Positions 55,901 to 64,000 are shown, counted from the first letter of the stretch. The stretch is DNA of 64,000 bases from Halorussus pelagicus (GCF_004087835.1 NZ_CP035121.1:1-64000), one strand, 5' to 3'. The notes: a model not told the origin generated them from the letters alone. Made by a program: numbers and translations.

Positions 55901-56378
55901 CAAGACCGGTCGGACGTCCCGATCCGATGACGTGCCTCGCCTCACCTTCGTCGCCGCTGATGAGCGTGGTCCGGGGTACGACATCCTCGATATTACGGGC
56001 CGAGTCGCCGGGACAGCTAGCGATGAGACCATCCAACCGACCCCGATCGAGGTGAAGGCCGTGACCGGCGACTCACCCTACACCGTCCGCTTCACAGTCA
56101 ACGAGTTCCGACGGGCGCTAACGTTCGTCCGAAACGATGTTCCGTACCGCATCCAGCTAGTCCGCATTGAGGGCAACGACATTGACTTACTCGATGCGAC
56201 GTCGATCACGCCGGCGCCAGGCGTAACATTCCGGACGCCAGCCGACCTCTATGCATACCTTCCGAACTTGGACCTGCCGGTGGCCAAGGATGTGCCGGAC
56301 GATGCCGTCGACAGCATTATCGCCAACACTCTAGAGCGGACAATCCGTGGAGGCTATCTCCGCATCACGTTCGACTGA
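49968..56378 (+). CDS. Giant GHKL ATPase with C-terminal DUF3883-like nuclease domain
   Basis: 2136 residues, one of the largest products here. The N-terminus has the GHKL N-box ELVELLQNGRDAI (about 60-72), a G1-like VLVANTGAPF (about 86-95) and the lid GEKGVGLTSV (about 124-133). A long central region of about 1800 residues has no motif I know. The C-terminus has GYDILDI (about 2003) and TPIEVKAV (about 2025-2032), a D...ExK nuclease-like core of the DUF3883/NERD type. Same overall plan as 14348-17641 but twice the length. Likely a DNA- or stress-sensing ATPase linked to a nuclease fold; no experimental role known to me. Convergent with the helicase gene, 18 bp between stops. Confidence 0.85.
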   Translation: MSLKAREWTNELTDRYVDLLEKLESIGPDGRYDTPKDALFNETSIGGGEAGTAGAHQDRELVELLQNGRDAIQKADETGTLYVAVSREGVLVANTGAPFELEDEEVLEDLRKVSRSGKETDAIGEKGVGLTSVCTIGDAYEVWTNLEDGNLGRLQCGPVNPTAAVLSRSTATDKPAVAECLDNFRGRLATGDLAELVAPTDHTSHITPETLRSEDVTSLPFFSYPLPLEVPDDRAALDGSLQKVAKQLLTDASVIVDGPDIPDQFTTAVIVHFEDEDLTEFRSALGVETERNGDPSRIANNLWARLSYSATANAYGESRGEVTPESLIHFGNIDQLVLDHLEGSERKAHERWDIDRSDPVTHTTDTERPVQSTSVTVTVDQREQDYNQGQGQERVQQTYDLFHWVEGHEPIVPKNLLTTEQRRSTDDEQEVDVQPRILVPTDNEPPAWLADKDLQTVLEGNVLDGVGPESHSYPPYLYYPITGASRQFPFCLHANVEVSKDREKLYSDSDQYNAFILDHCATLIGDVATVLARRDRCAGDLGTVNSPWNLLPPTPAGDDDVTLTDIINDEVRIDEAEIGLLDLFSRAVYNQLGERPCLPTARINDSDTPATAVTEALLHPNPEVVGAYAALYLVRERLGESVHKRGPTKTTRRLPTLESLLSFLRWSVHGDLDTVDWSKRYRYLLEEAPPSATDETERLRSLVQAWTTQLSQHLTSPDTHIVVPSTIGQQLFIGSVTLVDAYADSKEKDVAKILDDEFDIADAGVHILPCSYRSEDTDEGYVQLVPVESHGEGGNVTETYTRTVFWRGDDAPETELRIPPDNIGLSVFVIDEAISEDSRCSSILSEAGNDWGIVQLRSYPQYVRELLGSTQRQQGRTDECDASNKALSDDALSFFAAAVAGQERERLVPTEGAYLAHDNVHKHTHNSERKRNLLNRLAVRRNQLQSDLLNQADETDHRIADIRLPPSWQALRETDEQVDTWGGLPSELDEQPTTSAEPVNARPIVRPPDDNRWQFLAERDISPTTTAKLLSILGLSAFPEVEALAQTETPGKGRDHWNPLKWDMSDAQAEVDMETVSSLRATLQQVISRTAIGTRGEDSGSYLDLITAPEFGPQSTAGHSDQCSVKELRGRYTSSELGIAPSTVVDGLDSRDVALESWTWISTEGSDNPFARLGVEYVCDVLATYGDNLKQSILTTGWSCRDNHSGRHGWTDTVPTLLNWQLRAAQMWGQHSGFQAPSWWSDDSILWAVERAGEGSQTGNWLPTVDVGATEIDIQVWRTLGIKPLEELSATEAALRLQKIQEELAATPLVSNQDEPIALKELATDGIADGWKTVYSRLITPIADYLDRDDSTLGELPFLTHFPVKAGDQWASVPVELVRNQETYWFSDSQQLPWEDRDGSWEGPWVVETPTVGRGATLASALDCEFRTQASDRPQLSVDQLDSGGNPETDERLATKLRSRRPLILAALSAETSETFQPDHREDLEVAIDHIRSVPEEMFERYRERFSLQDSRFGEHSAVYPLGENKTGTESTQYGLAYNVASVDDEGPDPTVFTEALQVLFERSRSTYLRLALASEEEVLDADLDVDAVRRTIGQGSADALRSDIEATVALLDTIGASLDIDQILTSLDDRLAETETDAYTIRMNIRQAIGKQTTDFDTMESLIDATQSAPEPVIEMIQTLLSDRAALSEECPCTALSKTIDLETFVTWASTYHPAFENHHPLPKEQAHRLETVSRIWWNADKETRWTELQDIQVWRKETRQQPAEWSWTSPPFAHRLIETEETGEDDCWLTLSPAALDDLCEAVLTAIFDNGTPDTGPEDGNGTSNQVLRGSLRQYLKTGEFPDRHNSPSEEETHTQKVREQAFETIQATPIQFADDANSDVSGRIQSRDAEYGSGGSSDLTDRPEFAEEVIFASICGQLKAWTEETDDWQHRLGRHLESVVDESSSCPWHNPGRCRDIDRLERTPEQLAQQLLDSIKTGRTSRSDDVPRLTFVAADERGPGYDILDITGRVAGTASDETIQPTPIEVKAVTGDSPYTVRFTVNEFRRALTFVRNDVPYRIQLVRIEGNDIDLLDATSITPAPGVTFRTPADLYAYLPNLDLPVAKDVPDDAVDSIIANTLERTIRGGYLRITFD

Positions 56379-56396
56379 GAGTCAATATTCAGGAAT

Positions 56397-59300
56397 CTAC
56401 TCAACCATAGAACGAAGCTCAGATTCGATCACAGAGTACTCACTTGCGTCCCATTCAAATCGCTCTTCAACGCCAGCATCGGTGAATCGAAGTGACGCAC
56501 GAATACTGCGATCAGGACTATGTTGCAGGAGAGCCAGCGCATACGCGAGCATCTGGGGACGATAGTGATCAGCTAGCTCAGCAGTCGAGGTCGACGAGAG
56601 GTCGTTTGTCTTGTAGTCAATGATGTGGTAAACGTCTGGAGTAACGAGCAGTCGGTCGATATCACCGACAATCTGCGACTCACCAAGTCGGGCGACGACA
56701 GAGAACTCGTCGTAGGTCGCTTGGGGTTGGACATCCGCTTCAACCTGATCCACAAATTCGACTGCATCAGCGGCATGTTCCACGGCATCGCGGAGATCCC
56801 CCTCGGTTGGCTCCTCACCGGCCATCTGACTCAGACGACGAACGAGTGTTGGCCACTCGTCTCTCGGCGGCCGGAGTTCGTTGATTCGATGCACAACAGT
56901 CCCAAACATCGTCGGGCTTAGTCCGGATGACTCACCGCTTTGCGTGTAGCTGTGACCATCCTCAGAGGTGTCTGCAACCTCATTCACGAGGGTCGTCGCA
57001 GCAACCCGTTTCGCCGGCGTCGGAGCTGGTGGTGTAGGAATCGATATTTCCGGTGTCGAATCCGCAGTATCGTCGTCGGTTTTCCAATCTACTGGACGCG
57101 GAGGCTTACGTACCGTGTAGCTGGCCGCCCCGATCTGTCCATGAGCCTGTCCCTCCCGAATCGCTCGGTCGACGAGGTTTCCATTAAGGAGGACCGGCTG
57201 AAGGTAATCTCGCCACCGATCTGCCTCATCGAAGGCTGCCGGCTCACCGAGTTCGATGGCTCCCGATTCGTCAACATCGATTTCGTGTGTTCCACAGAGA
57301 AGGAGGTGATCTCGCGTTCTTGTACACGCAACGTAGAGGAGCCGTTTCGATTCCGCTCGCTCTTGGGGGAGTGACTGTCGATCAGCGTATTCGTGAACAG
57401 CTGTCTTCTCGATCGAGAACGCATCATTCGGATTCGGACCACCAACGGCCGGAATCGGAGGTGCGTCATCAGTTCCCCCCACGAGACGGACGTACCCGTG
57501 GTCGTCGATGGACTGACCGAAGTTGAGACTACTCCCGATGTCGGGAACTGTGACGATCGGGAACTCCAAGCCCTTCGCAGAATGAATCGTCATGATTCGA
57601 ACGCCCTCGGCGTCTCCGGGGATGTCGGCCTCCCCCTCACGGGGATCGATTTCGGCTTGTCGGTCGATACGGTGGAGTAACCCAGCAGCGGTGTGAACGC
57701 CGTTTTCGCTCCAAGTCCGCACCTGATCGCGGAACTTCTCGACGTTCGCGACGGCCTGACGACCACGTTCGTCAGCACTCACGCTGGCCAGATATCCAGT
57801 GTCGTCAATCACCCGTGACAGCAACCGATTCCACGGAAGTACACCGTCCTCGGGCGGCGTCGCACAGCCGCTGAGCGTCCGCCACGTCGACAAGAGGTCG
57901 AACGCATCCGCCAGCTGTAGATCGTCCGTCTCAGCGAGTGCCTCCCAGACCGAGTCGGCGTCCGCAACTACCGGTGCGAGGCGATCATCAGTGAACCCAA
58001 ACAACGGCGACCGGAGGACGCCGTAGAGAGAGACATCGTCCCGTGGATCTCCGAGAACTCGAAGCAGGTTCGTAAGTGCCTGCACCTCCGGCGTATCGTA
58101 GAACCCGACCCCGCCGACGACGGTATAGGGGATGTCGTACTCCTCAAGGGCCCGTTGATACCGGTCGAGGTGGGTTCGTCGGCGGAGGAGTATCGCCACG
58201 TCGTCGGGCGTGGCTTCGCGATGGGCTCCCGTGTCTGGATCCTGTATCATCGGCGGATTGTCGAACAGCTGCGTTAACCGAGCGGCAAGACCTTGTGCTT
58301 CAGCCTCGATGGTGTGGTCGAGTGCCCCCGCTACAACGGGATGGTCCGCACCGAGCAACGCTTCAGCGGTCTCTGCATCGTCCGGCACGGCGAGATACTC
58401 GACATTCCCTGTCAGGCCCTCGATTTCCTCCACGCGAGCACGCTCCGTGGTGAGTTCCTGTGGAGATGCCTCGAAGGGGGCGTGATCATCGCCCTCCGGC
58501 CGGAACAGGTGTCCGAAGAGTTCGTTGAGGAACGAGAGTGGGGTATCCAACGTTCGGAAGTTCCCCGAGAGTTCGAGCTCAGTCGGGCTTTCAGCCTCGC
58601 TATCGAGAACAATATCAACACCTTGGGCCGCATTGACCGCCTGGAGTTCGTCACGGGCCGCACCAAACGTCGTCACATCTGCTCCCCGGAATCCGTAGAT
58701 GCTCTGTTTCTCGTCACCGACGAGGAAGACATTCGACGAAGTCTCCTGGTCGACGCCGGTGAGGAGTTTCACGAGTTCCCACTGGCGGGGATCCGTGTCC
58801 TGGAACTCGTCGACCATCACAGCTGCGAACTGGTCTCGAAGCCGCTCGGTCACGACCTCGTTGGTCCGAAGGAACTGCAGTGTAGTCTCAATCACGTCGG
58901 GGAAATCCAACGTATCTCGACGCTCTTTCTCGGCATCGTATGCTGCCAACACATCGTCAAACACGCGAAGCAGGGCGAGCGCATAGTGGGCACTATTCGC
59001 TTCGAGTTCACCGGGCGTGGTCGCGAGCGCCTCCTCGTGGGGTTCGACCGCAGCGATAACCGTATTGATCACGTCCTTCAGGTCGTCATAGACGTCGCCG
59101 TACTCATTCCACTCGTCTCTGTCGCCGACGACGTAACCGGAACTACTGTACAGACCGCCGTTTTTCTTCTCACACGCTTCATAGAGGGCGAGAATTGCCT
59201 GCTGACAGGTACGGGAGTCACTCTCGGCAGGATCATCGGGGAGTTGCTCGACGACATCCTCAAGTGTTCGGTAGGCTCGAAGGCCGTCGTCGTCGGAGAT

Positions 59301-60023
59301 CGTCGCCTTGCGGTCTACGCGCCCGGTTATCGTTCGCAACTGATTCAGAAGTCCGTCCTCATACAGGGTCTCGCGAGCGTCAGCAGCGTCCAACTCACAG
59401 ATAACCTCCCATAGCACGTCGACGTACCTCTCGGCGTCAGCGTCCTCCCACGCGTCCAATACGGCCTCGCTCTGTGGCCGTTCGTCGAGCAACCCTCCGA
59501 GAATGTCGACTAGTTCATCACGTCCCCAGAGCTGAGCGAGGAGGGCGACATCTTCCTCGTCCTGGTGTCGTTCGAGGAATTCAGTAACAACTTCGCGCTG
59601 GAGTGTCGCGGCGCCGTCCTCATCGAGCACGTCGAACCCAATCGGGACCGGGGCTTCGACGGCCCGCTCTCGGAGGAGGCGGGTACAAAACGCGTGTATC
59701 GTGTGGACATAGCCGTCCTCAAGGTCGTCTAGTACGTCTCGCCAGCGGTGATACGCTGTCGGCGAGTCGACGGCTTCGAGTCGGTCGTATACTTCCTCCC
59801 GAACGCGTTCAGTCAGTTCCGCAGCTGCTTTGCGGGTGAAGGTAATCGTGGCGATATTCTCGGGAGTAAGGTCTGGATTCTCGGCCAATATCGTGACGTA
59901 CCGCTCGGTCAGTGTCGTCGTTTTGCCGGTGCCAGCACCGGCTGTGATTGCGACGTTCCGGTCCTGAACGAGTGCGTCTTCCTGCTCGCCCGTCAGCTGA
60001 ATGTCGTCGGCTTCCTCAGTCAT
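56397..60023 (-). CDS. AddA/RecB-type UvrD-family helicase-nuclease
   Basis: 1208 residues. SF1 helicase motifs are clear: Walker A AGAGTGKTT (about 28-36), VMVDEFQDTDPRQW (about 400), GDEKQSIYGFRGAD (about 435-448) and YVACTRTRDHLLL (about 897-909). The C-terminus carries a RecB-family nuclease core, GDIDRLL then HIIDYKTN (about 1110-1125). This is the architecture of AddA: a helicase that unwinds from double-strand ends, with a nuclease at its end. Its ATG overlaps the end of the AddB-like gene by 8 bp, so the two form an operon and probably a complex for end processing or degradation of foreign linear DNA. Confidence 0.9.
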   Translation of the reverse strand: MTEEADDIQLTGEQEDALVQDRNVAITAGAGTGKTTTLTERYVTILAENPDLTPENIATITFTRKAAAELTERVREEVYDRLEAVDSPTAYHRWRDVLDDLEDGYVHTIHAFCTRLLRERAVEAPVPIGFDVLDEDGAATLQREVVTEFLERHQDEEDVALLAQLWGRDELVDILGGLLDERPQSEAVLDAWEDADAERYVDVLWEVICELDAADARETLYEDGLLNQLRTITGRVDRKATISDDDGLRAYRTLEDVVEQLPDDPAESDSRTCQQAILALYEACEKKNGGLYSSSGYVVGDRDEWNEYGDVYDDLKDVINTVIAAVEPHEEALATTPGELEANSAHYALALLRVFDDVLAAYDAEKERRDTLDFPDVIETTLQFLRTNEVVTERLRDQFAAVMVDEFQDTDPRQWELVKLLTGVDQETSSNVFLVGDEKQSIYGFRGADVTTFGAARDELQAVNAAQGVDIVLDSEAESPTELELSGNFRTLDTPLSFLNELFGHLFRPEGDDHAPFEASPQELTTERARVEEIEGLTGNVEYLAVPDDAETAEALLGADHPVVAGALDHTIEAEAQGLAARLTQLFDNPPMIQDPDTGAHREATPDDVAILLRRRTHLDRYQRALEEYDIPYTVVGGVGFYDTPEVQALTNLLRVLGDPRDDVSLYGVLRSPLFGFTDDRLAPVVADADSVWEALAETDDLQLADAFDLLSTWRTLSGCATPPEDGVLPWNRLLSRVIDDTGYLASVSADERGRQAVANVEKFRDQVRTWSENGVHTAAGLLHRIDRQAEIDPREGEADIPGDAEGVRIMTIHSAKGLEFPIVTVPDIGSSLNFGQSIDDHGYVRLVGGTDDAPPIPAVGGPNPNDAFSIEKTAVHEYADRQSLPQERAESKRLLYVACTRTRDHLLLCGTHEIDVDESGAIELGEPAAFDEADRWRDYLQPVLLNGNLVDRAIREGQAHGQIGAASYTVRKPPRPVDWKTDDDTADSTPEISIPTPPAPTPAKRVAATTLVNEVADTSEDGHSYTQSGESSGLSPTMFGTVVHRINELRPPRDEWPTLVRRLSQMAGEEPTEGDLRDAVEHAADAVEFVDQVEADVQPQATYDEFSVVARLGESQIVGDIDRLLVTPDVYHIIDYKTNDLSSTSTAELADHYRPQMLAYALALLQHSPDRSIRASLRFTDAGVEERFEWDASEYSVIESELRSMVE

Positions 60024-63000
60024 CGCTCATCACCGCCTCGAGATCTGCGTCGTCCTGCACACGGAATGGTACGTAGGTAGTGCCGTCGTCTCGAACCTCG
60101 TCGACGAACTCCCGCTTGCGATGGTGCCGGACGTCACAGGCGCGACGGTAGTCACAGTAGCGGCAGTTCGCCTCTCGTTCGGACAACAACGTCGTGTGGA
60201 ACTGCCCGTTGGCAATCGCTTCGTCGATCTGTCCGAGCCAATCGGGGACGACATCGTTCAGGAACTGGCGGAGTTCCGCCTGTGAGTCGAATTTCGATTC
60301 GACACCACCGGGAATCTTGAGGTCGTTCGGCGGTCGGACCTGATAGTACGTCGCGGATAGCTCACCCTGCTCAAACAGGTCACCGTCCACGACCTCGTTC
60401 GCGGCGAGGAGATAGATGGGGAGCTGGAACTTCGTTCCGCCAGTCGTCTTCGTCATGTAGGGGGCACGGCCGGTCTTGTAGTCGTAGAGTGTGAGCGCCG
60501 GTTGCTCCCCGTCATGGATGTCAACGCGGTCGATGTAGCCACGGATGGAAACTGTCGATCCATCCGGTCGTTCGACTTCGAACGGCCCAGCATCCGAATC
60601 GGGAAGATCCTCGCCAAATGGAGCCTCGAACAGGTGAGGCTTGTCGGAATTCTCTCGCGACAGTTCGTTCTTGAGGAATGTTGCGAACAGTCCCTGTTCC
60701 GGAGCGTCGTGAGGGGGTGCCCCAGACAGGTAGGGAACAGCTTCATGGTCGCCTAGTCCTGCAAAGAGCTCCGCCTTCCACCGTTCGTAGAATAGGCCGT
60801 CGTATTCGAAGTCAGCGCCCCGAAGTTCCTCGTCGGCGATCTCATGGAGATGAGCCGCCAGTACGTCTTGGTCGTACTCGGTGAGGTCAACACTCCCCGC
60901 AGTCTCGTCCTGAAGATCGGCGTAGAAGCGTTCGAGGACGTCGTGGACATACGATCCAGTTTCGAGGGGTGTCGGAACGACCTCAACATCGTCGGGATCC
61001 TCGATCTCGAGTACGTTGTCAGCGTAGAACTTGAAGCCACACTCGGCATATCGCTCAATTCGGCTTGCGCTGTAGGGTTCACGCTCTGACGGCGGATAGA
61101 CCTCTGCAACAGTCTCCGGATTGAGTGCACCGTCGTGCTCGGAGATGTCGGCCGTGCCCCTGTTAGTCGCACAGCTGAGTCCACGGTCGACTCGCTTCGT
61201 TTGCTCGGGGGAGAGGTCACCGCGGTCGCCGGCGTAGCTTACTGCGGCACGCCGGTCATCTGCCACGGCGACATGGCGTTGGAGGTCTTCACGAGAGCCG
61301 ACACGATTATCAACGCCATTTTCAGGTTCGATCCCTGTAACGCGCTGTAGTTCATCGAGCACCGGTGACCGGACGACGGCGGATTCATCGTCGCCCGTCT
61401 CCGGTGTGGTAATTGTGAGCTCGTCGACGTTCGCGAGCAGCGTCGCGAAAAGATAACGGCCTCGGAGCCGCTCATCGCCGGTGTCAAACCGTGGATGTGC
61501 ATCCGTCATTTCCTCGAAGAAAGCAGGCCGTTCCGGTGTCATCGGGAAGTGCTCGCTCGTCATCCCCACGAGATAGACTTTCTCGAACGAACGCATCCGA
61601 GCGTCAAGCAACCCCATCACTTCGACGTGACCGCCAGCAGCGCTCTGCGGGACCCGAATCGGCACGCCATCGAAGGCTCGAGTGAACAGTGACAACGGGG
61701 GGAGGTCGCTATTGACGGCTTCCAGCGACTCGAACGAGGAAAGGACCTCATCCACGAGATCGTAAGCCCGTTGTTCGATAGCTTTCTCAGCGCCGCTGGC
61801 ATAGTCCTCTGACGCTGTCTCCATGTCAAATTGGTTGTCCAACAGCCAGCGTAGCGTCTCGGTCGCGTCTCCGATGTCTTCTGCCCGGAGTACCTCCAGT
61901 GTGGCCAGCAGTTCCTCAACTAGTGCCTCCGCCTCGTCGTCGATATCATCTAGCAAGGGCGAAATCGAAACCGTATCCCGCTGGCGGGCGGCAGCCGTGA
62001 TGGCGTTGACCTGGTCGGCATCGACGACGTTGACCAGCGGATTTGCAAGCAACGACGTGAGGTCCTCGGCACGCGGGTCTGGTTCGGCGAGATTCAGTAG
62101 ATCGTGAACGACACTCCCGGTGAAGGTTCGATTCAGCTGTGAGGCGGCAGTTGTAACGTGCGGGATATTGAACGTATCGAACGTGTCCTCGACATAGCCT
62201 GAATACGCCTCGGTACCTGGGATGACGACGGCAAGATTGTCAGGATCACGCCCGTTGGCTAACTCGGTTCGGAGTTGGCGGGCCACGAAGCGAATCTCAC
62301 GCTCCGGTGTGGGAAGTTCCCGCCATCGGAGGGTGTCAGGGACTGGGATGGCGTCGGGGTTCGGTCGATAAAGAGCATCGGTGATTATTCCGAAGGCTCT
62401 CCCAGCATCATCGACCGGGTCCAGTTCTACTGTCTCGAAGTCCAGCGATTCATAGACATCCAGGGCGTCGGTTGCGACGGCATCGACCCCGCTCCGGCCA
62501 CCCTGATGGAGCGGAAGTAGTGCGACCATCGGGAATTCGTTGACGAAGCGTTCGATGAGGCGGCGTTCAGCGGAGCGGAACTCGTGATATCCTGAGAGAA
62601 TGACGACATCCAGTTCTGGAAAGACTGCTGATAACGACTGGTCTGCCGTCGCGACGGCTTGAAACATTTCTCCTCGGCTACAGACCCACCCGTCGACGTA
62701 GTCGGTGTGGAGATCCCGGTAATGGCGGTAGGCGTCAACAGTGGCTGTCGCAATACGGTCATCAAGAGCTGAACCCTCAAACTCTGCCGCCAGCGCGTCG
62801 GCAGTCCCGACGCCAGCGTCATCGAAGAGTGAAAACCGGCTACTGAACGAGTCTGCGAGAGCAGAGGATGCGGGTTCGCCAGCGAGAGCACCCTCTGTCT
62901 CGGCTGTGGTTCTGTCGAGCGCGTACTCCGTGAGCCGGCGGTTCAGCTGCCCGGAAAGTTGTTGGACCGGACCTTGAAGATTCTCGTAACACTCTCGAAC

Positions 63001-63201
63001 GACCGTATCAAGCGTCTCGGCACGAAGTCGGAGTGGTTCGTGCGACGCCGCCCAGCTATCCTCGACCGAACTTCGACGAGCGTCATTCCGAGTTATGTAG
63101 AGAATACTCCCCAGCGAATCAGTTGCGATGTCATCAGCCCGCTGAAATGCTCGCTGTTCCAGTCGGGCATGCGTCGGACCAGTAAGAAGCGTTGAATCCA
63201 T
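60016..63201 (-). CDS. AddB-like PD-(D/E)XK nuclease with iron-sulfur cluster motif
   Basis: 1061 residues. The N-terminal 600 residues look like an inactivated helicase, lacking a clear P-loop (start MDSTLLTGPTHARLEQRAFQ). The C-terminal nuclease domain has GSYVHDVLERFY (about 750), LYDYKTGRAPYM (about 903-914) and FQLPIYLLA. A Cys near 722 (YAECGFKFY) together with CRYCDYRRAC (about 1012-1021) matches the four-Cys iron-sulfur staple of AddB-type nucleases. First gene of a two-gene operon with the AddA-like helicase. Annotated AddB-like from motifs; true orthology with bacterial AddB not shown. Confidence 0.85.
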   Translation of the reverse strand: MDSTLLTGPTHARLEQRAFQRADDIATDSLGSILYITRNDARRSSVEDSWAASHEPLRLRAETLDTVVRECYENLQGPVQQLSGQLNRRLTEYALDRTTAETEGALAGEPASSALADSFSSRFSLFDDAGVGTADALAAEFEGSALDDRIATATVDAYRHYRDLHTDYVDGWVCSRGEMFQAVATADQSLSAVFPELDVVILSGYHEFRSAERRLIERFVNEFPMVALLPLHQGGRSGVDAVATDALDVYESLDFETVELDPVDDAGRAFGIITDALYRPNPDAIPVPDTLRWRELPTPEREIRFVARQLRTELANGRDPDNLAVVIPGTEAYSGYVEDTFDTFNIPHVTTAASQLNRTFTGSVVHDLLNLAEPDPRAEDLTSLLANPLVNVVDADQVNAITAAARQRDTVSISPLLDDIDDEAEALVEELLATLEVLRAEDIGDATETLRWLLDNQFDMETASEDYASGAEKAIEQRAYDLVDEVLSSFESLEAVNSDLPPLSLFTRAFDGVPIRVPQSAAGGHVEVMGLLDARMRSFEKVYLVGMTSEHFPMTPERPAFFEEMTDAHPRFDTGDERLRGRYLFATLLANVDELTITTPETGDDESAVVRSPVLDELQRVTGIEPENGVDNRVGSREDLQRHVAVADDRRAAVSYAGDRGDLSPEQTKRVDRGLSCATNRGTADISEHDGALNPETVAEVYPPSEREPYSASRIERYAECGFKFYADNVLEIEDPDDVEVVPTPLETGSYVHDVLERFYADLQDETAGSVDLTEYDQDVLAAHLHEIADEELRGADFEYDGLFYERWKAELFAGLGDHEAVPYLSGAPPHDAPEQGLFATFLKNELSRENSDKPHLFEAPFGEDLPDSDAGPFEVERPDGSTVSIRGYIDRVDIHDGEQPALTLYDYKTGRAPYMTKTTGGTKFQLPIYLLAANEVVDGDLFEQGELSATYYQVRPPNDLKIPGGVESKFDSQAELRQFLNDVVPDWLGQIDEAIANGQFHTTLLSEREANCRYCDYRRACDVRHHRKREFVDEVRDDGTTYVPFRVQDDADLEAVMSDD

Positions 63202-63364
63202 CGAATACTTCTGACCAAGATATCGCCCTTACTTTATTCTTACCGACATCGACATCTTAGTATACACCCCCTCTGAGAGCGAGTACAAAAGGAGAAGACG
63301 GGTCAGGCGATAGCCGCTAACACGCGGACAAATATATAGCGAACCAAACCTAGCTCAAAGGGAT
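63202..63364. promoter_or_regulatory. Intergenic region upstream of AddB-like gene
   Basis: No gene. On the minus strand a TATA-like AATAAAGTAAGGG at about 63225-63237 lies 25-35 bp ahead of ATG 63201, a plausible promoter for the AddB-AddA operon. Confidence 0.4.
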
Positions 63365-64000
63365 TTAGAACAACTGTTCGCGTATTTTCGTGCCTTGTTC
63401 GAGTGTAGCAGCATCTATACGTTTATTAATATCCTGAATGGACTCGTCCTTCAACTCTACAAGATCGAGATACTCTCGAATGATATCGGCATAGAGCTCA
63501 CGGGCGTGTTCGAGGAATCTACTGGCTAGAAATTCCGTATCTCCGATTACAATCCGGTCGTCGTCGCTTGGCGCATCCGGGAGTGATCTATCATCATGAA
63601 CAACATCATTTCGATGTTCGTACAGCGTTTTGAAGAACGCTCCAATCCGTTCTGGCGACCAATCGGGTGAATTGTGGTCTGCAAGGAGAACCGCCGTCCG
63701 AACACCAAGCCGGTACCTGTTACCTCCAGGAGAACCGCCTTTCAACACGGTCGTCTCACAGCCGACGACACAGTCGACTAATTGGTCCTCAAGCGACTCC
63801 CGGCTGAACATTCGCTCGAACCGGGCTAGCGGGTTCTGAAACTTAGTATGATCGGGTGCTATGCGGCGTCGGTGAGTACTCCACAACCGGGGAATCTCTA
63901 AGGCTCGATCTTCAGCAAGATGTGTCCCAGTCGGTTCATTTGGACACTCAAATTCAAGTTCGAAGGTAACCGGTGTCGCGATACCACGATACGATTCCCA
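63365..64000 (-). CDS. HEPN-domain protein (ApeA-like), partial at right edge
   Basis: The minus frame is open from 63365 to the window edge, at least 212 residues, so the 5' end is missing. The C-terminal part reads FKTLYEHRNDVVHDD, which places Arg and His in the RxxxxH motif of HEPN domains, followed by helices (FLEHARELYADIIREYLDLV). ApeA-like HEPN proteins act in anti-phage abortive responses (family knowledge), but HEPN also occurs in unrelated settings. Same strand as, and downstream side facing, the AddB-AddA operon, 163 bp away. Confidence 0.7.
   Translation of the reverse strand, partial: WESYRGIATPVTFELEFECPNEPTGTHLAEDRALEIPRLWSTHRRRIAPDHTKFQNPLARFERMFSRESLEDQLVDCVVGCETTVLKGGSPGGNRYRLGVRTAVLLADHNSPDWSPERIGAFFKTLYEHRNDVVHDDRSLPDAPSDDDRIVIGDTEFLASRFLEHARELYADIIREYLDLVELKDESIQDINKRIDAATLEQGTKIREQLF

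Noticed and set aside
58293-59414. 373-codon open frame on the plus strand
   Set aside because: Antisense to the AddA-like helicase, whose SF1 motifs are clear in the minus frame.

Overview
The window comes from a halophilic archaeon (class Halobacteria). The predicted proteins are strongly acidic, promoters are TATA-like with many leaderless starts, and there is an Orc1/Cdc6 gene beside inverted origin recognition boxes. Insertion sequences are of the haloarchaeal ISH3 and ISH4 types. Most of it looks like an accessory replicon (plasmid, megaplasmid or integrative conjugative element) rather than core chromosome: it holds a conjugation-type operon, a primase, two integrase copies, an origin, a ParA partition locus, many nuclease-like genes and several decayed mobile elements.

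Layout. 1-13.4 kb, minus strand: a nine-gene operon with mostly 1-8 bp overlaps, encoding a type IV secretion/conjugation-like apparatus. In transcription order it runs: VirB2-like pilin candidate, secreted anchored protein, Tat lipoprotein, VirB6-like membrane protein, VirB3/VirB4-N-like protein, VirB4 ATPase, VirD4-like coupling ATPase, archaeo-eukaryotic primase, and a primase-associated unknown that runs off the left edge. 13.7-17.6 kb, plus strand: a two-gene unit whose second member is a GHKL ATPase (sacsin type) with a C-terminal DUF3883-like nuclease domain. 17.9-19.2 kb: a complete tyrosine recombinase behind a 17-codon leader ORF. 20.1-29.3 kb: a lower-GC block with an unknown protein, a phospholipase D-like protein and a 1403-residue protein ending in a PD-(D/E)XK-like domain. 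This is the best candidate for an undescribed, defence-type system. 29.4-36.8 kb: a MITE, an RNA polymerase epsilon-like protein, a structured non-coding stretch, several restriction-nuclease-like, HNH, RelE and HEPN genes.

37-47 kb is a mosaic of broken elements around a replication origin and orc1/cdc6. The sequence shows a reciprocal inversion. The two halves of one ISH3 element (36972-37975 and 44283-44684) lie in opposite orientation, each fused to the complementary half of a homing-endonuclease-repeat gene, with the 7-bp word CCTACTA at both crossovers. The origin and orc1 lie inside the inverted 6.7 kb segment. An ISH4-type element with an 8-bp target duplication, an IS6-type MITE with an 8-bp target duplication, VapC and regulator fragments, and a 5'-truncated second integrase copy complete this region.

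48.2-49.7 kb: ParA and a small partner, with arrays of a 9-bp repeat. The same repeat occurs upstream of parA and inside the partner's coding sequence, where it encodes a tripeptide-repeat linker. 50-63.2 kb: a 2136-residue GHKL ATPase with a C-terminal DUF3883-like domain, convergent with an AddA/AddB-type helicase-nuclease pair. The window ends in a HEPN-domain gene running off the right edge.

Taken together: DNA mobility (conjugation apparatus, primase, integrase), maintenance (origin, Orc1, ParA, toxin relics) and probable conflict functions (two GHKL-nuclease ATPases, PLD module, HEPN, HNH and RecB-like nucleases) share one region. No tRNA, rRNA or CRISPR array was found. All family assignments are by eye from motifs; no search was run.
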